Assembly (NCBI RefSeq): GCF_022808715.1
Contig: NZ_JAKZKX010000008.1
Coordinates: 1-64,000, forward strand
Direction of reading: 5' to 3'
Length of the DNA stretch: 64,000 bases
From: Fundidesulfovibrio agrisoli
GTDB taxonomy: Bacteria > Desulfobacterota > Desulfovibrionia > Desulfovibrionales > Desulfovibrionaceae
Positions 37,946 through 45,754 of the stretch are shown in pieces (position 1 is the stretch's first letter; every line of letters starts with the position of its first letter). The notes beneath the pieces were generated by a model. That model was given only the letters and a program-made list of their open reading frames with translations. It was not told where the DNA came from and searched no databases. Made by a program: the position numbers and the translations under genes.

Positions 37946-38419
37946 ATGTTCAAGGGTGCGAATTATGTCACTGCAACTCTTCTGGCGGTTGGCCTTTGTC
38001 TTCTGCCGCAACTTGCGGTCGTTTCTTTCGGCATGGATATGACCTCTGGTGTGCCTCGCGTCGGCGATACGTCCAAAAGAGATGCAAAGGCGCAAGCTGA
38101 TGCGAAAATGAAGTATGATTCCGTGAATAAGGGCGTTGATACGATGGTTGAAGGTTCAGACATGATGCTCAAGAAAGACAAACAGGCGATGTCTGAAGGG
38201 CAGAAGCTGATTGCCAAAGGGTACAAGATGGTCAGGTCATCCGCGCCGAAGGACAAGGGCGGCATGAAGATGATGAGCGGCGCGGACATGATGATGAAGG
38301 CCTCGGAGCTTATGATGGGAAGTTCCGACGCGGAGATGAAGCAGGGCGAGGGCATGATGAAGGAAGGCGTCTATACGCTTCTTGAAGGGAAAGGGATGCT
38401 GATGGATGGTGTGAAATAA
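37946..38419 (+). CDS. Methionine-rich exported protein of unknown function
   Basis: 157 residues, ATG after AAAAGGAG (7-8 nt). An N-terminal signal-like hydrophobic segment is followed by a highly helical Lys/Met-rich body. About 22 of 157 residues are Met, many paired or tripled (GSDMMLKK, GGMKMMSGADMMMKASELMM, GEGMMKEG). There is no cysteine. Periplasmic Met-rich helices often bind Cu(I) or Ag(I), or serve as oxidation sinks; here that is inference. A strong terminator lies 130 bp downstream. I do not recognise a family. Confidence 0.65.
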   Translation: MFKGANYVTATLLAVGLCLLPQLAVVSFGMDMTSGVPRVGDTSKRDAKAQADAKMKYDSVNKGVDTMVEGSDMMLKKDKQAMSEGQKLIAKGYKMVRSSAPKDKGGMKMMSGADMMMKASELMMGSSDAEMKQGEGMMKEGVYTLLEGKGMLMDGVK

Positions 38420-38847
38420 GGAATTTTCCGCTTTTTGCCGGCGAGGTATGCGCCAAACCGCAGCGGACAACCCGGTTCCGGTGCATCTTGCCTTTGTTGC
38501 TTGTTCGAACACCTTCCGGCGACAGCGGATGGCACGCTCCGTAAGGGGGACGACCTTTCTTGGGGTCGTCCCTTTTCTTTTGGCCGCCCCACGGTGTCCG
38601 GTTGCATCGATCCGGCGGCTTGCCCACACACCTCTCCAAATATTCCCTGGCAGGTTCCAGCATTATGTTCCTAATGCATGCCCATGCTATGGGCATGACA
38701 CGGACTTGTTCGAGAAATGGCTTGAACGGGTCATCCGGCTGGCCTAGAGGTGGTACACTCGGCGACCGGCCCTGGAGCGCAGGTGGCATACGCCGGCACC
38801 GGCCTAGCCATGACCTGACTTTCTGTTCGGTATCAAAGGAGAATGTC
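38420..38847. other. Intergenic region, 428 bp
   Basis: Holds the terminator at 38547-38572 and the promoter region of the YcaC-like hydrolase. Overlapping open frames here have no ribosome sites and read as arginine- and proline-rich shadows. No gene is supported. Confidence 0.45.
38547..38582 (+). terminator. Rho-independent terminator
   Basis: GGGACGACC (38547-38555) pairs with GGTCGTCCC (38564-38572), followed by TTTTCTTTTGG. It ends the Met-rich protein transcript. Confidence 0.85.
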
Positions 38848-39495
38848 ATGAAGACGGAGCTGCTCAACCCTCAAAACAGCGCGGTCATTTTCATCGACCA
38901 TCAGCCGCAGATGACTTTCGGCGTGGAGAGCATCGACCGCCAGACGCTTTTCAACAACGTCCTGCTGCTGGCCAAGGCGGCCAGCATTTTCAAGGTGCCC
39001 ACCATCCTCACAACCGTGGAAACCAAGAGTTTCTCGGGCAACATGTGGCCGCAATTGCTGGATGTCTTCCCAGGGCAGGAGCCCATCGAACGCACCAGCA
39101 TGAATTCCTGGGAGAGTACGAGCTTCGTTGAGGCCGTAGCCGCCACAGGCCGCAAGAAACTGGTCATCGCGGCCCTCTGGACCGAGGTCTGCCTGGCCTT
39201 CCCCGCGCTGGAGGCCTTGGGCGCGGGCTACGAAGTCTACGCGGTGGAGGACGCCTCGGGCGGCACCAGCGTCACCGCCCACAACGCCGCCATGCGCCGG
39301 ATGGAGCAGGCCGGGGCCGTGCCGGTCACGGCGCTGCAGGTGCTGCTGGAATACCAGCGCGACTGGGCTCGCAAGGAGACTTATGACGCAGTGCTGGCCG
39401 TGGTGAAGGAGCACGCGGGCGCGTACGGCCAGGGCGTGGAGTACGCCTACACCATGGTGCACGGTGCGCCCGCCAGCCGGGCCAAGGGCACATGA
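38848..39495 (+). CDS. Isochorismatase-family hydrolase (YcaC-like)
   Basis: 215 residues, ATG 38848 with AAAGGAG upstream. The cysteine-hydrolase fold shows AVIFIDHQPQMTFGV (catalytic Asp), VPTILTTVETKSFSGNMWPQ and the nucleophile in ALWTEVCLAFPALEAL. The pattern follows E. coli YcaC closely, including NAWD-like MNSWES and the C-terminal EYQRDWARKE. YcaC-type enzymes are oligomeric with unknown substrate; nicotinamidase is a less likely reading. Monocistronic by context. Confidence 0.88.
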   Translation: MKTELLNPQNSAVIFIDHQPQMTFGVESIDRQTLFNNVLLLAKAASIFKVPTILTTVETKSFSGNMWPQLLDVFPGQEPIERTSMNSWESTSFVEAVAATGRKKLVIAALWTEVCLAFPALEALGAGYEVYAVEDASGGTSVTAHNAAMRRMEQAGAVPVTALQVLLEYQRDWARKETYDAVLAVVKEHAGAYGQGVEYAYTMVHGAPASRAKGT

Positions 39496-39682
39496 GAGCG
39501 GATTATGCGCCCCGGCCGCGATCACGAAGATAGCGGCCAGGATGTTCGAACCATCCGCGCCAGTGAGCGTAATTGAACGGGGCCGTCCGGTCAGCCGCGC
39601 GCCATAACGAAGAAACCCGGGCCATTGAGCCCGGGCTATCAGTGCGACTACAGGGTATCGTGGACGAATTGTGAAGGTAAGA
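39496..39682. other. Intergenic region before the genomic island
   Basis: Chromosomal-GC spacer after the YcaC-like gene. It contains a hairpin CCCGGGC/GCCCGGG (39616-39635) that on the minus strand is followed by TTTCTTCG, a possible terminator. A T-arm-like fold at 39540-39556 is not part of a tRNA. GC content falls sharply after about 39702. Confidence 0.4.
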
Positions 39683-39702
39683 TGGCGAGGGTGTCCGTCG
39701 AA
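39683..39702. repeat. Possible left attachment sequence, diverged from the tRNA-Ser 3' end
   Basis: TGGCGAGGGTG-N4-TCGAA here resembles TGGCGGAGAGGGTG-N4-TCGAA at the tRNA-Ser 3' end (45755-45777), with a 3-nt gap. GC drops right after it. The match is imperfect, so this is tentative. Confidence 0.35.
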
Positions 39703-39755
39703 TTGATGCTATAACTATCTGTAATTAAGTGATTTATTGAATGTGGTTCTTGTGG

Positions 39756-39775
39756 GTTACCCGCAAAGTTACCCG
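39756..39775. repeat. Two direct GTTACCCG repeats (possible integrase arm sites)
   Basis: GTTACCCG occurs at 39756-39763 and 39768-39775, each followed by CAAA. The same octamer recurs several times next to the integrase at 45599-45651. Confidence 0.55.
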
Positions 39776-39928
39776 CAAATAATTTTTCTTCCACTTTTTT
39801 TCAAACTTCTTGATGCCCCTTCAGTCCTTGCGGATTGGTCCCGAAACCCCACATTTTAAGCAACGTCGACGATCACACTCGCGAAAGCCTGACCCAAGCT
39901 TTATAGCGACAGAATGGAAACATGTTCA

Positions 39929-40960
39929 TCAATTTGCCCCCCTAGTTGAATCCGCAGTGAGACTTACCCCATGTAACGTGCCACACTGCTTCCCAGAATC
40001 GTCACGCGGTCCAGTCGAAAATGCATTGACAAGCCTTCCTGTTACAGTTCCGTTTCCATCAACTGTTTCAAGGAAAACCGTTCCAAGCTGATCAACGACA
40101 ACACTCTGTCCATTACCATTGATTGTTTTTGTAAGTACGACAGTAACAACGCGGGGACTATTCGATGGGTCTCCAAACTTTGGATTGCTGCCAACAATAG
40201 ATTTTGTCGCGGAATCCCATTTGGCATCAGAATCTTGATTAAATAAATAATCAAATCCTCTTTTATTATCTTGCTTCATCTTCCCTGGTTCAGTACGGAT
40301 AACATCCCCTTGACTGTATGCCTCGTTTACACAAGTAATAATATTATTATAGTAGTCCTTCGCCCCACTTGAGGACCCAAGCCTAATCGAACCATGCCAA
40401 TTACTAGTTATGCCTGCATCAGTGTACACAGTTACAGATGTACCAACATCTGCGTTTGTGAACGATGTGGGCCGATATACAGCCCAAGGCTTTAAGCAAT
40501 TTGTACTTTTAATGCAGTAGATAGAAGCTCTTGCTGTCGCAGTGACATCTGCTTGGTTTTTGTTAACAATCTGAGCGAGGAAAAGACGGACGGGATTCCC
40601 TCTTTGAGCAGTAAGTCCTGCTGTAACCTCTACAAATCCAAGCCCATTTGTATCTATAACAACATCATTGATTTGCATTGCGGCCGCTGGGTTGTCTGCT
40701 GCCTTTATATTTTCATGTCCAAATTCCAGCGCTTCAGACGCAACGTCTGAGCGCACCTTATTCGTGACAGTGCCATAACCAACTAGCTTCACAGCGCCTG
40801 CCATAGCCGCAGCATCGACTGCAGCCTGTAATTGACCACGCTTTAATTTCAAGTAACCTAGATCAACCGCAAACGCACCAAATCCTGCAAGAACAATTAG
40901 TGATATGGCCACCAACACCGACACGGAACCGCTTTCATTTCGAAATTTCGCCTTCTGCAT
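39929..40960 (-). CDS. TadG-like pilus-assembly/pseudopilin protein on the island
   Basis: 343 residues from ATG 40958-40960 (AGGA 7 nt upstream). The N-terminus SGSVSVLVAISLIVLAGFGA continues as AVDLGYLKLKRGQLQAAVDA, the TadE/TadG hallmark: one membrane helix plus the conserved D-x-G and Q-x-A-A-D-A-A motif. The rest is Asn/Thr/Val-rich, suiting an extracellular beta domain. No other tad/flp genes are nearby, so it is an orphan that might use a host system. Its low GC contrasts with flanking genes and suggests recent transfer. The promoter region upstream is very AT-rich (TTAATATATTATAAAC). Confidence 0.75.
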   Translation of the reverse strand: MQKAKFRNESGSVSVLVAISLIVLAGFGAFAVDLGYLKLKRGQLQAAVDAAAMAGAVKLVGYGTVTNKVRSDVASEALEFGHENIKAADNPAAAMQINDVVIDTNGLGFVEVTAGLTAQRGNPVRLFLAQIVNKNQADVTATARASIYCIKSTNCLKPWAVYRPTSFTNADVGTSVTVYTDAGITSNWHGSIRLGSSSGAKDYYNNIITCVNEAYSQGDVIRTEPGKMKQDNKRGFDYLFNQDSDAKWDSATKSIVGSNPKFGDPSNSPRVVTVVLTKTINGNGQSVVVDQLGTVFLETVDGNGTVTGRLVNAFSTGPRDDSGKQCGTLHGVSLTADSTRGAN

Positions 40961-41587
40961 GTCAATTCCTAGTCGCAATGCTGTATAAGAGTTTATAATA
41001 TATTAACCATTCCACGCACAGCAGAAATCAAGTGGTACTAACAAGCTACTCTATGTCCATCCGTCGAAAACTCACCAAACATAGTGCCACCTGGCACGTT
41101 GTGCGCAATACCATGCAAACCAAAATTGAAAAAAACAAACCAACAACAAGCATGCGGAAAACAATAATCATTGCATGTCGCCACACCTTTTAAACTTGAT
41201 AACGCGCGACAGCAGGAACAACAGATGACCGCACTCTACCAATCTCTTAGCCCACCCCTGTGAACTATGTGGGCATCTTATTCTGTGACTTCAGCCACTT
41301 AACAACCGAACTACTTTAGTCGCGATATATAAATTAGAAGTACGAACAACACAACCCCCATGTAAACAGTCGATGAGTACGTGTATCCAACTCTCGCCCC
41401 CCCTTATACACATACTATTCTGCTTGGTCAGCACGCCAGGGCGAGGCATCGGGCCAAGCGCGCTCGTGAATCCGAATGACAGCCTCGATTCACGCATTTT
41501 AAACCTCGCCCATGAACGGCAAGCGCCCCGGCTACTTATCCTGGCAGTCGCGGGGCGTCTGTTTTGCATCCGTCAGCAAGACGGACA

Positions 41588-41707
41588 TTACAGGCTGAAT
41601 ACCCACTCGCTCGCGGTGCCTGCCTGCTTCCCGGTGACGGTGCCATGCGCCGTGAGGCTCTGAATCGCGCGCGTAGTTGTGCATGATACGGGCTTACGGC
41701 ATGTCAT
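41588..41707 (-). CDS. Possible 39-residue small protein
   Basis: A short frame starting at ATG 41705-41707 with AGGA 9 nt upstream and ending TAA. The protein ends AIQSLTAHGTVTGKQAGTAS-EWVFSL, a composition that looks more like real coding sequence than the shadows around it. It lies downstream of the Cys-rich gene but beyond that gene's terminator. No family recognised; it may be a phage relic. Confidence 0.3.
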   Translation of the reverse strand: MTCRKPVSCTTTRAIQSLTAHGTVTGKQAGTASEWVFSL

Positions 41708-41752
41708 TTCAAATCATCCTGCTCGGCATGTCGCGCCAATCGCAAACCAAAC

Positions 41753-41780
41753 AAAACGCCCCCGGATTTCTCCAGGGGCG
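41753..41780 (-). terminator. Terminator of the island's AlpA-containing gene group
   Basis: CGCCCC and GGA (41757-41766) pair with TCC and GGGGCG (41771-41780) around TTTC with one mismatch. On the minus strand TTTTGTTTGG follows. It lies 17 bp beyond the Cys-rich gene's stop. Confidence 0.75.
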
Positions 41781-41796
41781 CTCGCTGTCTCGGTGA

Positions 41797-42300
41797 TCAG
41801 GAAGGGGCCTTTTTCACTTCATAAGGGGGCTTCTGCTTGACCCTGGCATGTATTCCCCCGTCAGAAGGCTTAGGATTCATCCTAGTGCCAGAATCGGGCT
41901 GTGGAGCACTGAAGTTCATCTGCCGTTTGCCCTGCTCGCTGCGCTTCCTGCGGACCTCTTTGCTGACGTTGGGGTTGCGGCCCAGTCGGTACGGCCAGAG
42001 GGGGCAGGGCGGGATATGGTCATACGGCGTGTTCGCGTCACAGTCCTTGGGGCCGTCTGGCATGCAGTCCCGGCAACGTGCCTTGATGGCCTTGAGCAGA
42101 GAGCGGGAAACCTTGGGCGGTATCTTCCCAAAGCGGTAATGCCAGAGGTCGCAGGGATGCCGCTTGTCTGGCCCGGAGACGCACAGGGCGACCTCACGGG
42201 ATGACCCGCCAGAACACCAGACACAGAACGCCCGGATGGCATCCAGCGGAGAGCGGCGCTTACCCTGGAACACGTTCGCGGTGTCTTTAGGCTTCCGCAT
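41797..42300 (-). CDS. Cys-rich phage/island protein with two tandem zinc-binding-like repeats
   Basis: 167 residues. Two consecutive units share a plan. The first has FCVWC, ALCVSG, then HPCDLWHYRFGK; the second has CRDCMPDG, KDCDAN, then PPCPLWPYRLGR. Each offers CxxC plus two further Cys, likely a zinc site. The basic tail (VRRKRSEQGKRQ) ends in a segment with APQPDSGTRM. DNA or RNA binding is a fair guess but not shown. The start overlaps the end of the upstream HTH gene by 14 bp. Similar proteins occur in Desulfovibrio prophages as I recall; function unknown. Confidence 0.65.
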   Translation of the reverse strand: MRKPKDTANVFQGKRRSPLDAIRAFCVWCSGGSSREVALCVSGPDKRHPCDLWHYRFGKIPPKVSRSLLKAIKARCRDCMPDGPKDCDANTPYDHIPPCPLWPYRLGRNPNVSKEVRRKRSEQGKRQMNFSAPQPDSGTRMNPKPSDGGIHARVKQKPPYEVKKAPS

Positions 42301-42853
42301 GTTCTACCTCCAGGGCTTCCGCGATCCTCGCGGCCTCTTCCCGTGTCAGCGCCTCGCGCCTAGCCCCATATGCTTTCGCCTGCTCTAGCGTTTTCAGTTC
42401 TTCCCGAAATGGTGATTTGCGGTGTGCGTTGCCTGGTCCTTCGGAGGTGCAATTGTCGCACTTCGGAAGTGCAACGGTTGCACTCAAACCATTAAAGAAC
42501 CAGCGAGCCGAAGAATTCGTGCGCCTGTGAGTGACAACCCCCTTTTCTTCCAGGCCAGCTAAGGCAGTTCGCACCGTCCGCAGGCTGAGTCCAGTTTCAG
42601 AAGCAACTACCTTTCCCGAAGGATTGCATAGTCCTGTGACTGAATTCCTGTGCCAAATGAGACATGCGGCAACCCACTTTTCAGACGGTGTAAGGTCATT
42701 GTTAGCCATGATGGCTTGCATCAGACTGACGTTATTGTGCTTGACGCCTTGAGGGTGGTCCTGCATGGATGGGGTGCTTACTTCCCCTTTCCTGTTTTCA
42801 GCATTACCCCGGTTGCAGCCGGGGTTTTGCTGTTTCTGGGGGGCGCTATTCAT
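42287..42853 (-). CDS. HTH-domain (helix_turn_helix_36 type) replication-like protein
   Basis: 188 residues from ATG 42851-42853 (AGGGGG 6 nt upstream). The start overlaps the end of the AlpA-like gene by 8 bp. The central domain reads NDLTPSEKWVAACLIWHRNS, then GLCNPSGKVVASETGLSLRT with a winged helix ending GLEEKGVVTH. That is typical of phage and plasmid replication or regulator proteins. The N-terminus is Gln/Asn-rich and the C-terminus is an Ala/Glu helix. Likely the island's replication or control protein; no helicase or primase domain is present. Confidence 0.7.
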   Translation of the reverse strand: MNSAPQKQQNPGCNRGNAENRKGEVSTPSMQDHPQGVKHNNVSLMQAIMANNDLTPSEKWVAACLIWHRNSVTGLCNPSGKVVASETGLSLRTVRTALAGLEEKGVVTHRRTNSSARWFFNGLSATVALPKCDNCTSEGPGNAHRKSPFREELKTLEQAKAYGARREALTREEAARIAEALEVEHAEA

Positions 42854-43085
42854 GCGCTGCCCCCTGGCCCGAGGCCAGACGTTCCACCAGGGCGTCAATC
42901 TGACTCTCGGGCCATGCCACAGCACGGGCTCCGAGTTTCACCGGGCGGGGGAACACTCCCTGGCGCACGAGGTCGAGGAAACGGCTCCGCTTGTAGCCTA
43001 CACGGTGAAGGACTTCAGGAAGACGGACAAGCCGGTCATGGGGAAAACGGGGAGGCTGCTGTTTCTGTTGAGCATCTGCTTGCAT
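42846..43085 (-). CDS. AlpA-family excision/regulatory protein
   Basis: 79 residues with a MerR-like HTH: RLVRLPEVLHRVGYKRSRFL, then VRQGVFPRPVKLGARAVAWP and ESQIDALV. That is the AlpA (CP4-57 type) signature. AlpA proteins activate or accompany integrase-driven excision of P4-like islands, which matches the P4-type integrase here. Upstream region 43086-43205 would hold its promoter. Confidence 0.85.
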   Translation of the reverse strand: MQADAQQKQQPPRFPHDRLVRLPEVLHRVGYKRSRFLDLVRQGVFPRPVKLGARAVAWPESQIDALVERLASGQGAAHE

Positions 43086-43205
43086 AAAGTCTCCTTTTTG
43101 CCCGCCATTGGCCGTATTCGACCCATGGAGGACTATGATGGAGACTGCCTAGCTCAGTACAGGGGAGGACAATCAATCAGGACAATGCGGTTGTCCTGGG
43201 GACAA

Positions 43206-43634
43206 TTATTTGTCCTGGGGGAGGACACTGGATAATCCAGCAAGCGCTTCCTTTGCCTGCGCCACGTCCCGGCGTATATATCTGCCATGTCTGGCTTCAG
43301 AGTACTCTTGTTTAGGCCAAAGTATGGCCGCAATCTCACGATTTGTCTTGCCTAGCATTTTCAATCCATAAGCGGCGACACCCCTTTTAATGTTGGTTGA
43401 CGAAATACTCATGTCAATGTCGGCCAAGTTTTCATCCACATCGCGAACTACTGCTTGCGGTATCGTTTTTTGCAGGGAATTTACCATGCTTTCTAGCATG
43501 TCAATCCGCGCTTCGGCGGATTCATATGCCTGGAAATTGTCAGCTATGAATTCAAACAGATCAATATTATCGGCAATATACTCGAGTTTCTTTTCCCGTT
43601 CGGCTTGTGCCTGTAATGCCCAATCGCTGACCAT
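43206..43634 (-). CDS. Hypothetical island protein
   Basis: 142 residues from ATG 43632-43634 (AGGGGG upstream). The N-terminal half is an acidic coiled coil (EREKKLEYIADNIDLFEFIA, ESAEARIDMLESMVNSLQKT). The C-terminal half, GYGLK-like LKMLGKTNREIAAILWPKQE followed by SEARHGRYIRRDVAQAK, resembles a HTH/homeodomain-like DNA-binding segment. It may be a phage-type regulator or terminase-small-subunit-like protein; I do not recognise it further. Confidence 0.6.
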   Translation of the reverse strand: MVSDWALQAQAEREKKLEYIADNIDLFEFIADNFQAYESAEARIDMLESMVNSLQKTIPQAVVRDVDENLADIDMSISSTNIKRGVAAYGLKMLGKTNREIAAILWPKQEYSEARHGRYIRRDVAQAKEALAGLSSVLPQDK

Positions 43635-43910
43635 AGTAGCCCCCTGTAACTGTTCCCTTTGAAAGAACCCCGGCCAGCCCGTCAGGGTCACGGGTATTCA
43701 GGGCGGGTAGCTATTCCGCCCCTAGGCAGGGGAGGTTTATCGACTTATGGCATGTCAGCTTCCACAGGTCCACAGACCTATTTAGCCCTCAAAATTCTCT
43801 GAATAGCCTGGAGGCCGCGAGAGGTGGTTGCGAGTGATCCTAGAGCCTGAATCGGTCTGTGGAGCAGGGATTTGCCAAGCACTAAAGGTGCCGCTGCCTC
43901 GCCAGTTGGG

Positions 43911-44246
43911 CTACGCCTGCTGGCTGGCCTTGGGTGTGAACTTCGCGCCCAGGTATTCGCGGCGGTCCATGCCGACGAAGTGAAGCTTCCGATGATAGAG
44001 CCCTACAACCCCCAAGTGCTCCAGCACTCCCTTGTCGAAGGCTTCTAGGCGATCCTCGGCGGCACGAATGAGGCGTTCCAGTATCATGAGGCTCCCCACT
44101 ACTTCTTGGTCGTCTTGATGGTGCCAATAGATTCTGTCCACGGCCTCCTTGAGCGGTGCAAGAGCCATGTAAATGGTTTCGTCCAGGGTTTCGGCGATCA
44201 AATCCTTGCCCTTGTCTTCTGCTGTCGTTACCAGTTCGTCAGCCAT
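43911..44246 (-). CDS. Hypothetical island protein ending in an amber codon
   Basis: 111 residues from ATG 44244-44246 with an excellent GGAGG 7 nt upstream. Predicted all-helical (LAPLKEAVDRIYWHHQDDQE, LIRAAEDRLEAFDKGVLEHL) with no known domain. It stops at TAG 43911-43913. The same frame stays open for about 43 more codons and encodes AWQIPAPQTDSGSRI, which echoes APQPDSGTRM in the Cys-rich island protein. The true gene may once have been longer, or the two share a repeat. It is the first gene after the integrase, 92 bp downstream. Confidence 0.65.
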   Translation of the reverse strand: MADELVTTAEDKGKDLIAETLDETIYMALAPLKEAVDRIYWHHQDDQEVVGSLMILERLIRAAEDRLEAFDKGVLEHLGVVGLYHRKLHFVGMDRREYLGAKFTPKASQQA

Positions 44247-44338
44247 GATCGCACCTCCATGCGGTTACGGTGAGGCCGGGCCGGGGTGCGTCACCACCCC
44301 CGCCGGGCCGTTATACTGGCCGCCCCCTCCGGGCTGTT

Positions 44339-45568
44339 TCAGCTCACGCTTTCACGGTGGATCGGGACCACCTTCACGCCAGATTTTAAAACTGCCAAAA
44401 ACTCAGCCCATGCCTGCATCATCTTGCGCCGCTCGGGGAGGTGCCCGGCCCGGTTGTATGCGGCCTTGACCTTGTTGCGCTCCGCATGGGCAAGCTGGCG
44501 CTCGATCACGTCCGAAGGCCAGCCTTGCTCATGGAGCAGTGTAGAGGCCATCGCCCGGAAGCCGTGCCCGGTCATCTCCTCTTTCGAGTAGCCCAGGCGG
44601 CGGAGTGCGGCGTTGATGGTGTTTTCACTCATGGGCCTGTCTTGCGTGCGCCCGGACGGGAAGCAGTAGCGCCCGCGCCCCGTCAGCGGCTGTAGCTCCC
44701 GCAGGATCGCCACGGCTTGCTTGGAGAGGGGCACGATATGCGCCTCGCGCATCTTCATCTTCTCGGCAGGGATGCGCCATTCCGCTGCCTCAAGGTCGAA
44801 CTCCGACCACTCAGCCCGGCGCAGCTCGCCAGGACGCACGAAGGTCAGCGGGGCCAGCTTGAGCGCAGCCTGTGTCTCCGGGGTGCCGGAATAGCCGTCT
44901 ATCGCCCTGAGCAGGGCGGCAACCTCGCGGGGGTCGGTGATGGAGGCGAAGTTCTTCGGCTTGCCCTTGGAGAGCGCGCCGCGAAGGTCTGAGGCGGGGT
45001 CACGTTCGCAACGGCCCGTGGCGACGGCATAGCGGAACACTTGGCCGCAGAGAGTGCGCAACCTCCGCGCCGTCTCCTCCGCTCCGCGCGACTCCACCCG
45101 GCGCAGCACGGCCAGCAGTTCCGAGGCGCTGATTTCCTTGATTTGCCTGCGGCCCAGGAAGGGGAATACGTCCAGCTCCAGGCGGGAAATGTTCGTCTTG
45201 GCGGTGCGTTCGGTCCATGAGGACGCTATGCGGGCGTGCCACTCGCGGGCCACGGCCTCGAAGGTGTCCGCCTGCTCCGCCTCCAGGGCCTTGCCATCCT
45301 TGCGCGCCTGGGAAGGGTCAACACCGTTCGCAAGGAGCTTCCGGGCTTCGTCGCGGCGCTCCCTGGCTTCCTTCAAGGCAACGTCCGGGTAGACGCCAAG
45401 GGAAAGCATCTTCTCCTTGCCCTCGAAACGGTAGCGCAGTCGCCACCACTTGCCGCCGTTGGGGCGAACTTCAAGGACAAGGCCGCGCTCGTCAGCCATC
45501 TTGTAAGGCTTGGGACCGGGTTTGGCGTTTTTGACCGCAATGTCAGTCAAATAGCTCTTCGTGGGCAT
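44339..45568 (-). CDS. P4-type tyrosine integrase
   Basis: 409 residues from ATG 45566-45568 (GGAGG 6 nt upstream). An N-terminal DUF4102 arm-binding domain (LTDIAVKNAKPGPKPYKMAD, SLGVYPDVALKEARERRDEA) precedes a core-binding domain and the catalytic domain. The latter has Arg in TFVRPGELRRAEW, HGFRAMASTLLHEQGW (HxxR), and His/Tyr in AHAERNKVKAAYNRAGH. All catalytic residues are present, so it should be active. It reads away from tRNA-Ser(CGA), 187 bp from the tRNA 3' end; repeats in between may be its arm sites. Confidence 0.93.
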   Translation of the reverse strand: MPTKSYLTDIAVKNAKPGPKPYKMADERGLVLEVRPNGGKWWRLRYRFEGKEKMLSLGVYPDVALKEARERRDEARKLLANGVDPSQARKDGKALEAEQADTFEAVAREWHARIASSWTERTAKTNISRLELDVFPFLGRRQIKEISASELLAVLRRVESRGAEETARRLRTLCGQVFRYAVATGRCERDPASDLRGALSKGKPKNFASITDPREVAALLRAIDGYSGTPETQAALKLAPLTFVRPGELRRAEWSEFDLEAAEWRIPAEKMKMREAHIVPLSKQAVAILRELQPLTGRGRYCFPSGRTQDRPMSENTINAALRRLGYSKEEMTGHGFRAMASTLLHEQGWPSDVIERQLAHAERNKVKAAYNRAGHLPERRKMMQAWAEFLAVLKSGVKVVPIHRESVS

Positions 45569-45598
45569 GGCAGCCTCCAAACCTCGCACCAGGAATGG

Positions 45599-45651
45599 GT
45601 TACCCGTGCGGGTAAGTCTGTTACCCCGATTGTTACCCGCACGGTTACCCG
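45599..45651. repeat. GTTACCCG repeat cluster beside the integrase (possible attP arm sites)
   Basis: Direct copies at 45599-45606, 45620-45627 (last base C), 45632-45639 and 45644-45651, with an inverted CGGGTAA at 45609-45615. The cluster lies between the integrase start and the tRNA, and matches the pair at 39756-39775. Confidence 0.6.
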
Positions 45652-45754
45652 GATGTCAACGGACCATAGCGGACTAGCCCGGACCGTTCGGCCCAGGCTT
45701 ACGTTGTGATTTCAGGTGGTTTCTGACTTTGTCGGACTTGCTTGGAAGGTGATT

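Larger units (their letters stand above)
40961..41796. other. AT-rich island spacer, 836 bp
   Basis: No large gene is supported. 40980-41350 is AT-rich with no open frame of note. 41450-41600 is GC-richer and holds a possible plus-strand hairpin (CGCCCCG 41524-41530 with CGGGGCG 41551-41557) followed by TCTGTTTT. A 39-codon minus-strand frame lies at 41588-41707 and a terminator at 41757-41780. A small RNA is possible around 41480-41570 but unproven. Confidence 0.4.

Noticed and set aside
39540-39556. T-arm-like hairpin GGATG-TTCGAAC-CATCC
   Set aside because: No acceptor, D or anticodon arm can be built around it and there is no CCA; it does not match the nearby tRNA-Ser closely enough to be its attachment copy.
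41291-41569. 92-codon minus-strand frame in the island spacer
   Set aside because: Arg/Ser-rich, no good ribosome site, overlaps the hairpin region; looks like chance.
45599-45651. Repeat cluster considered as a CRISPR or iteron array
   Set aside because: Units are 8 bp with short irregular spacing and one is inverted; no spacers or cas genes. Arm-type sites fit better, although iterons cannot be wholly excluded.
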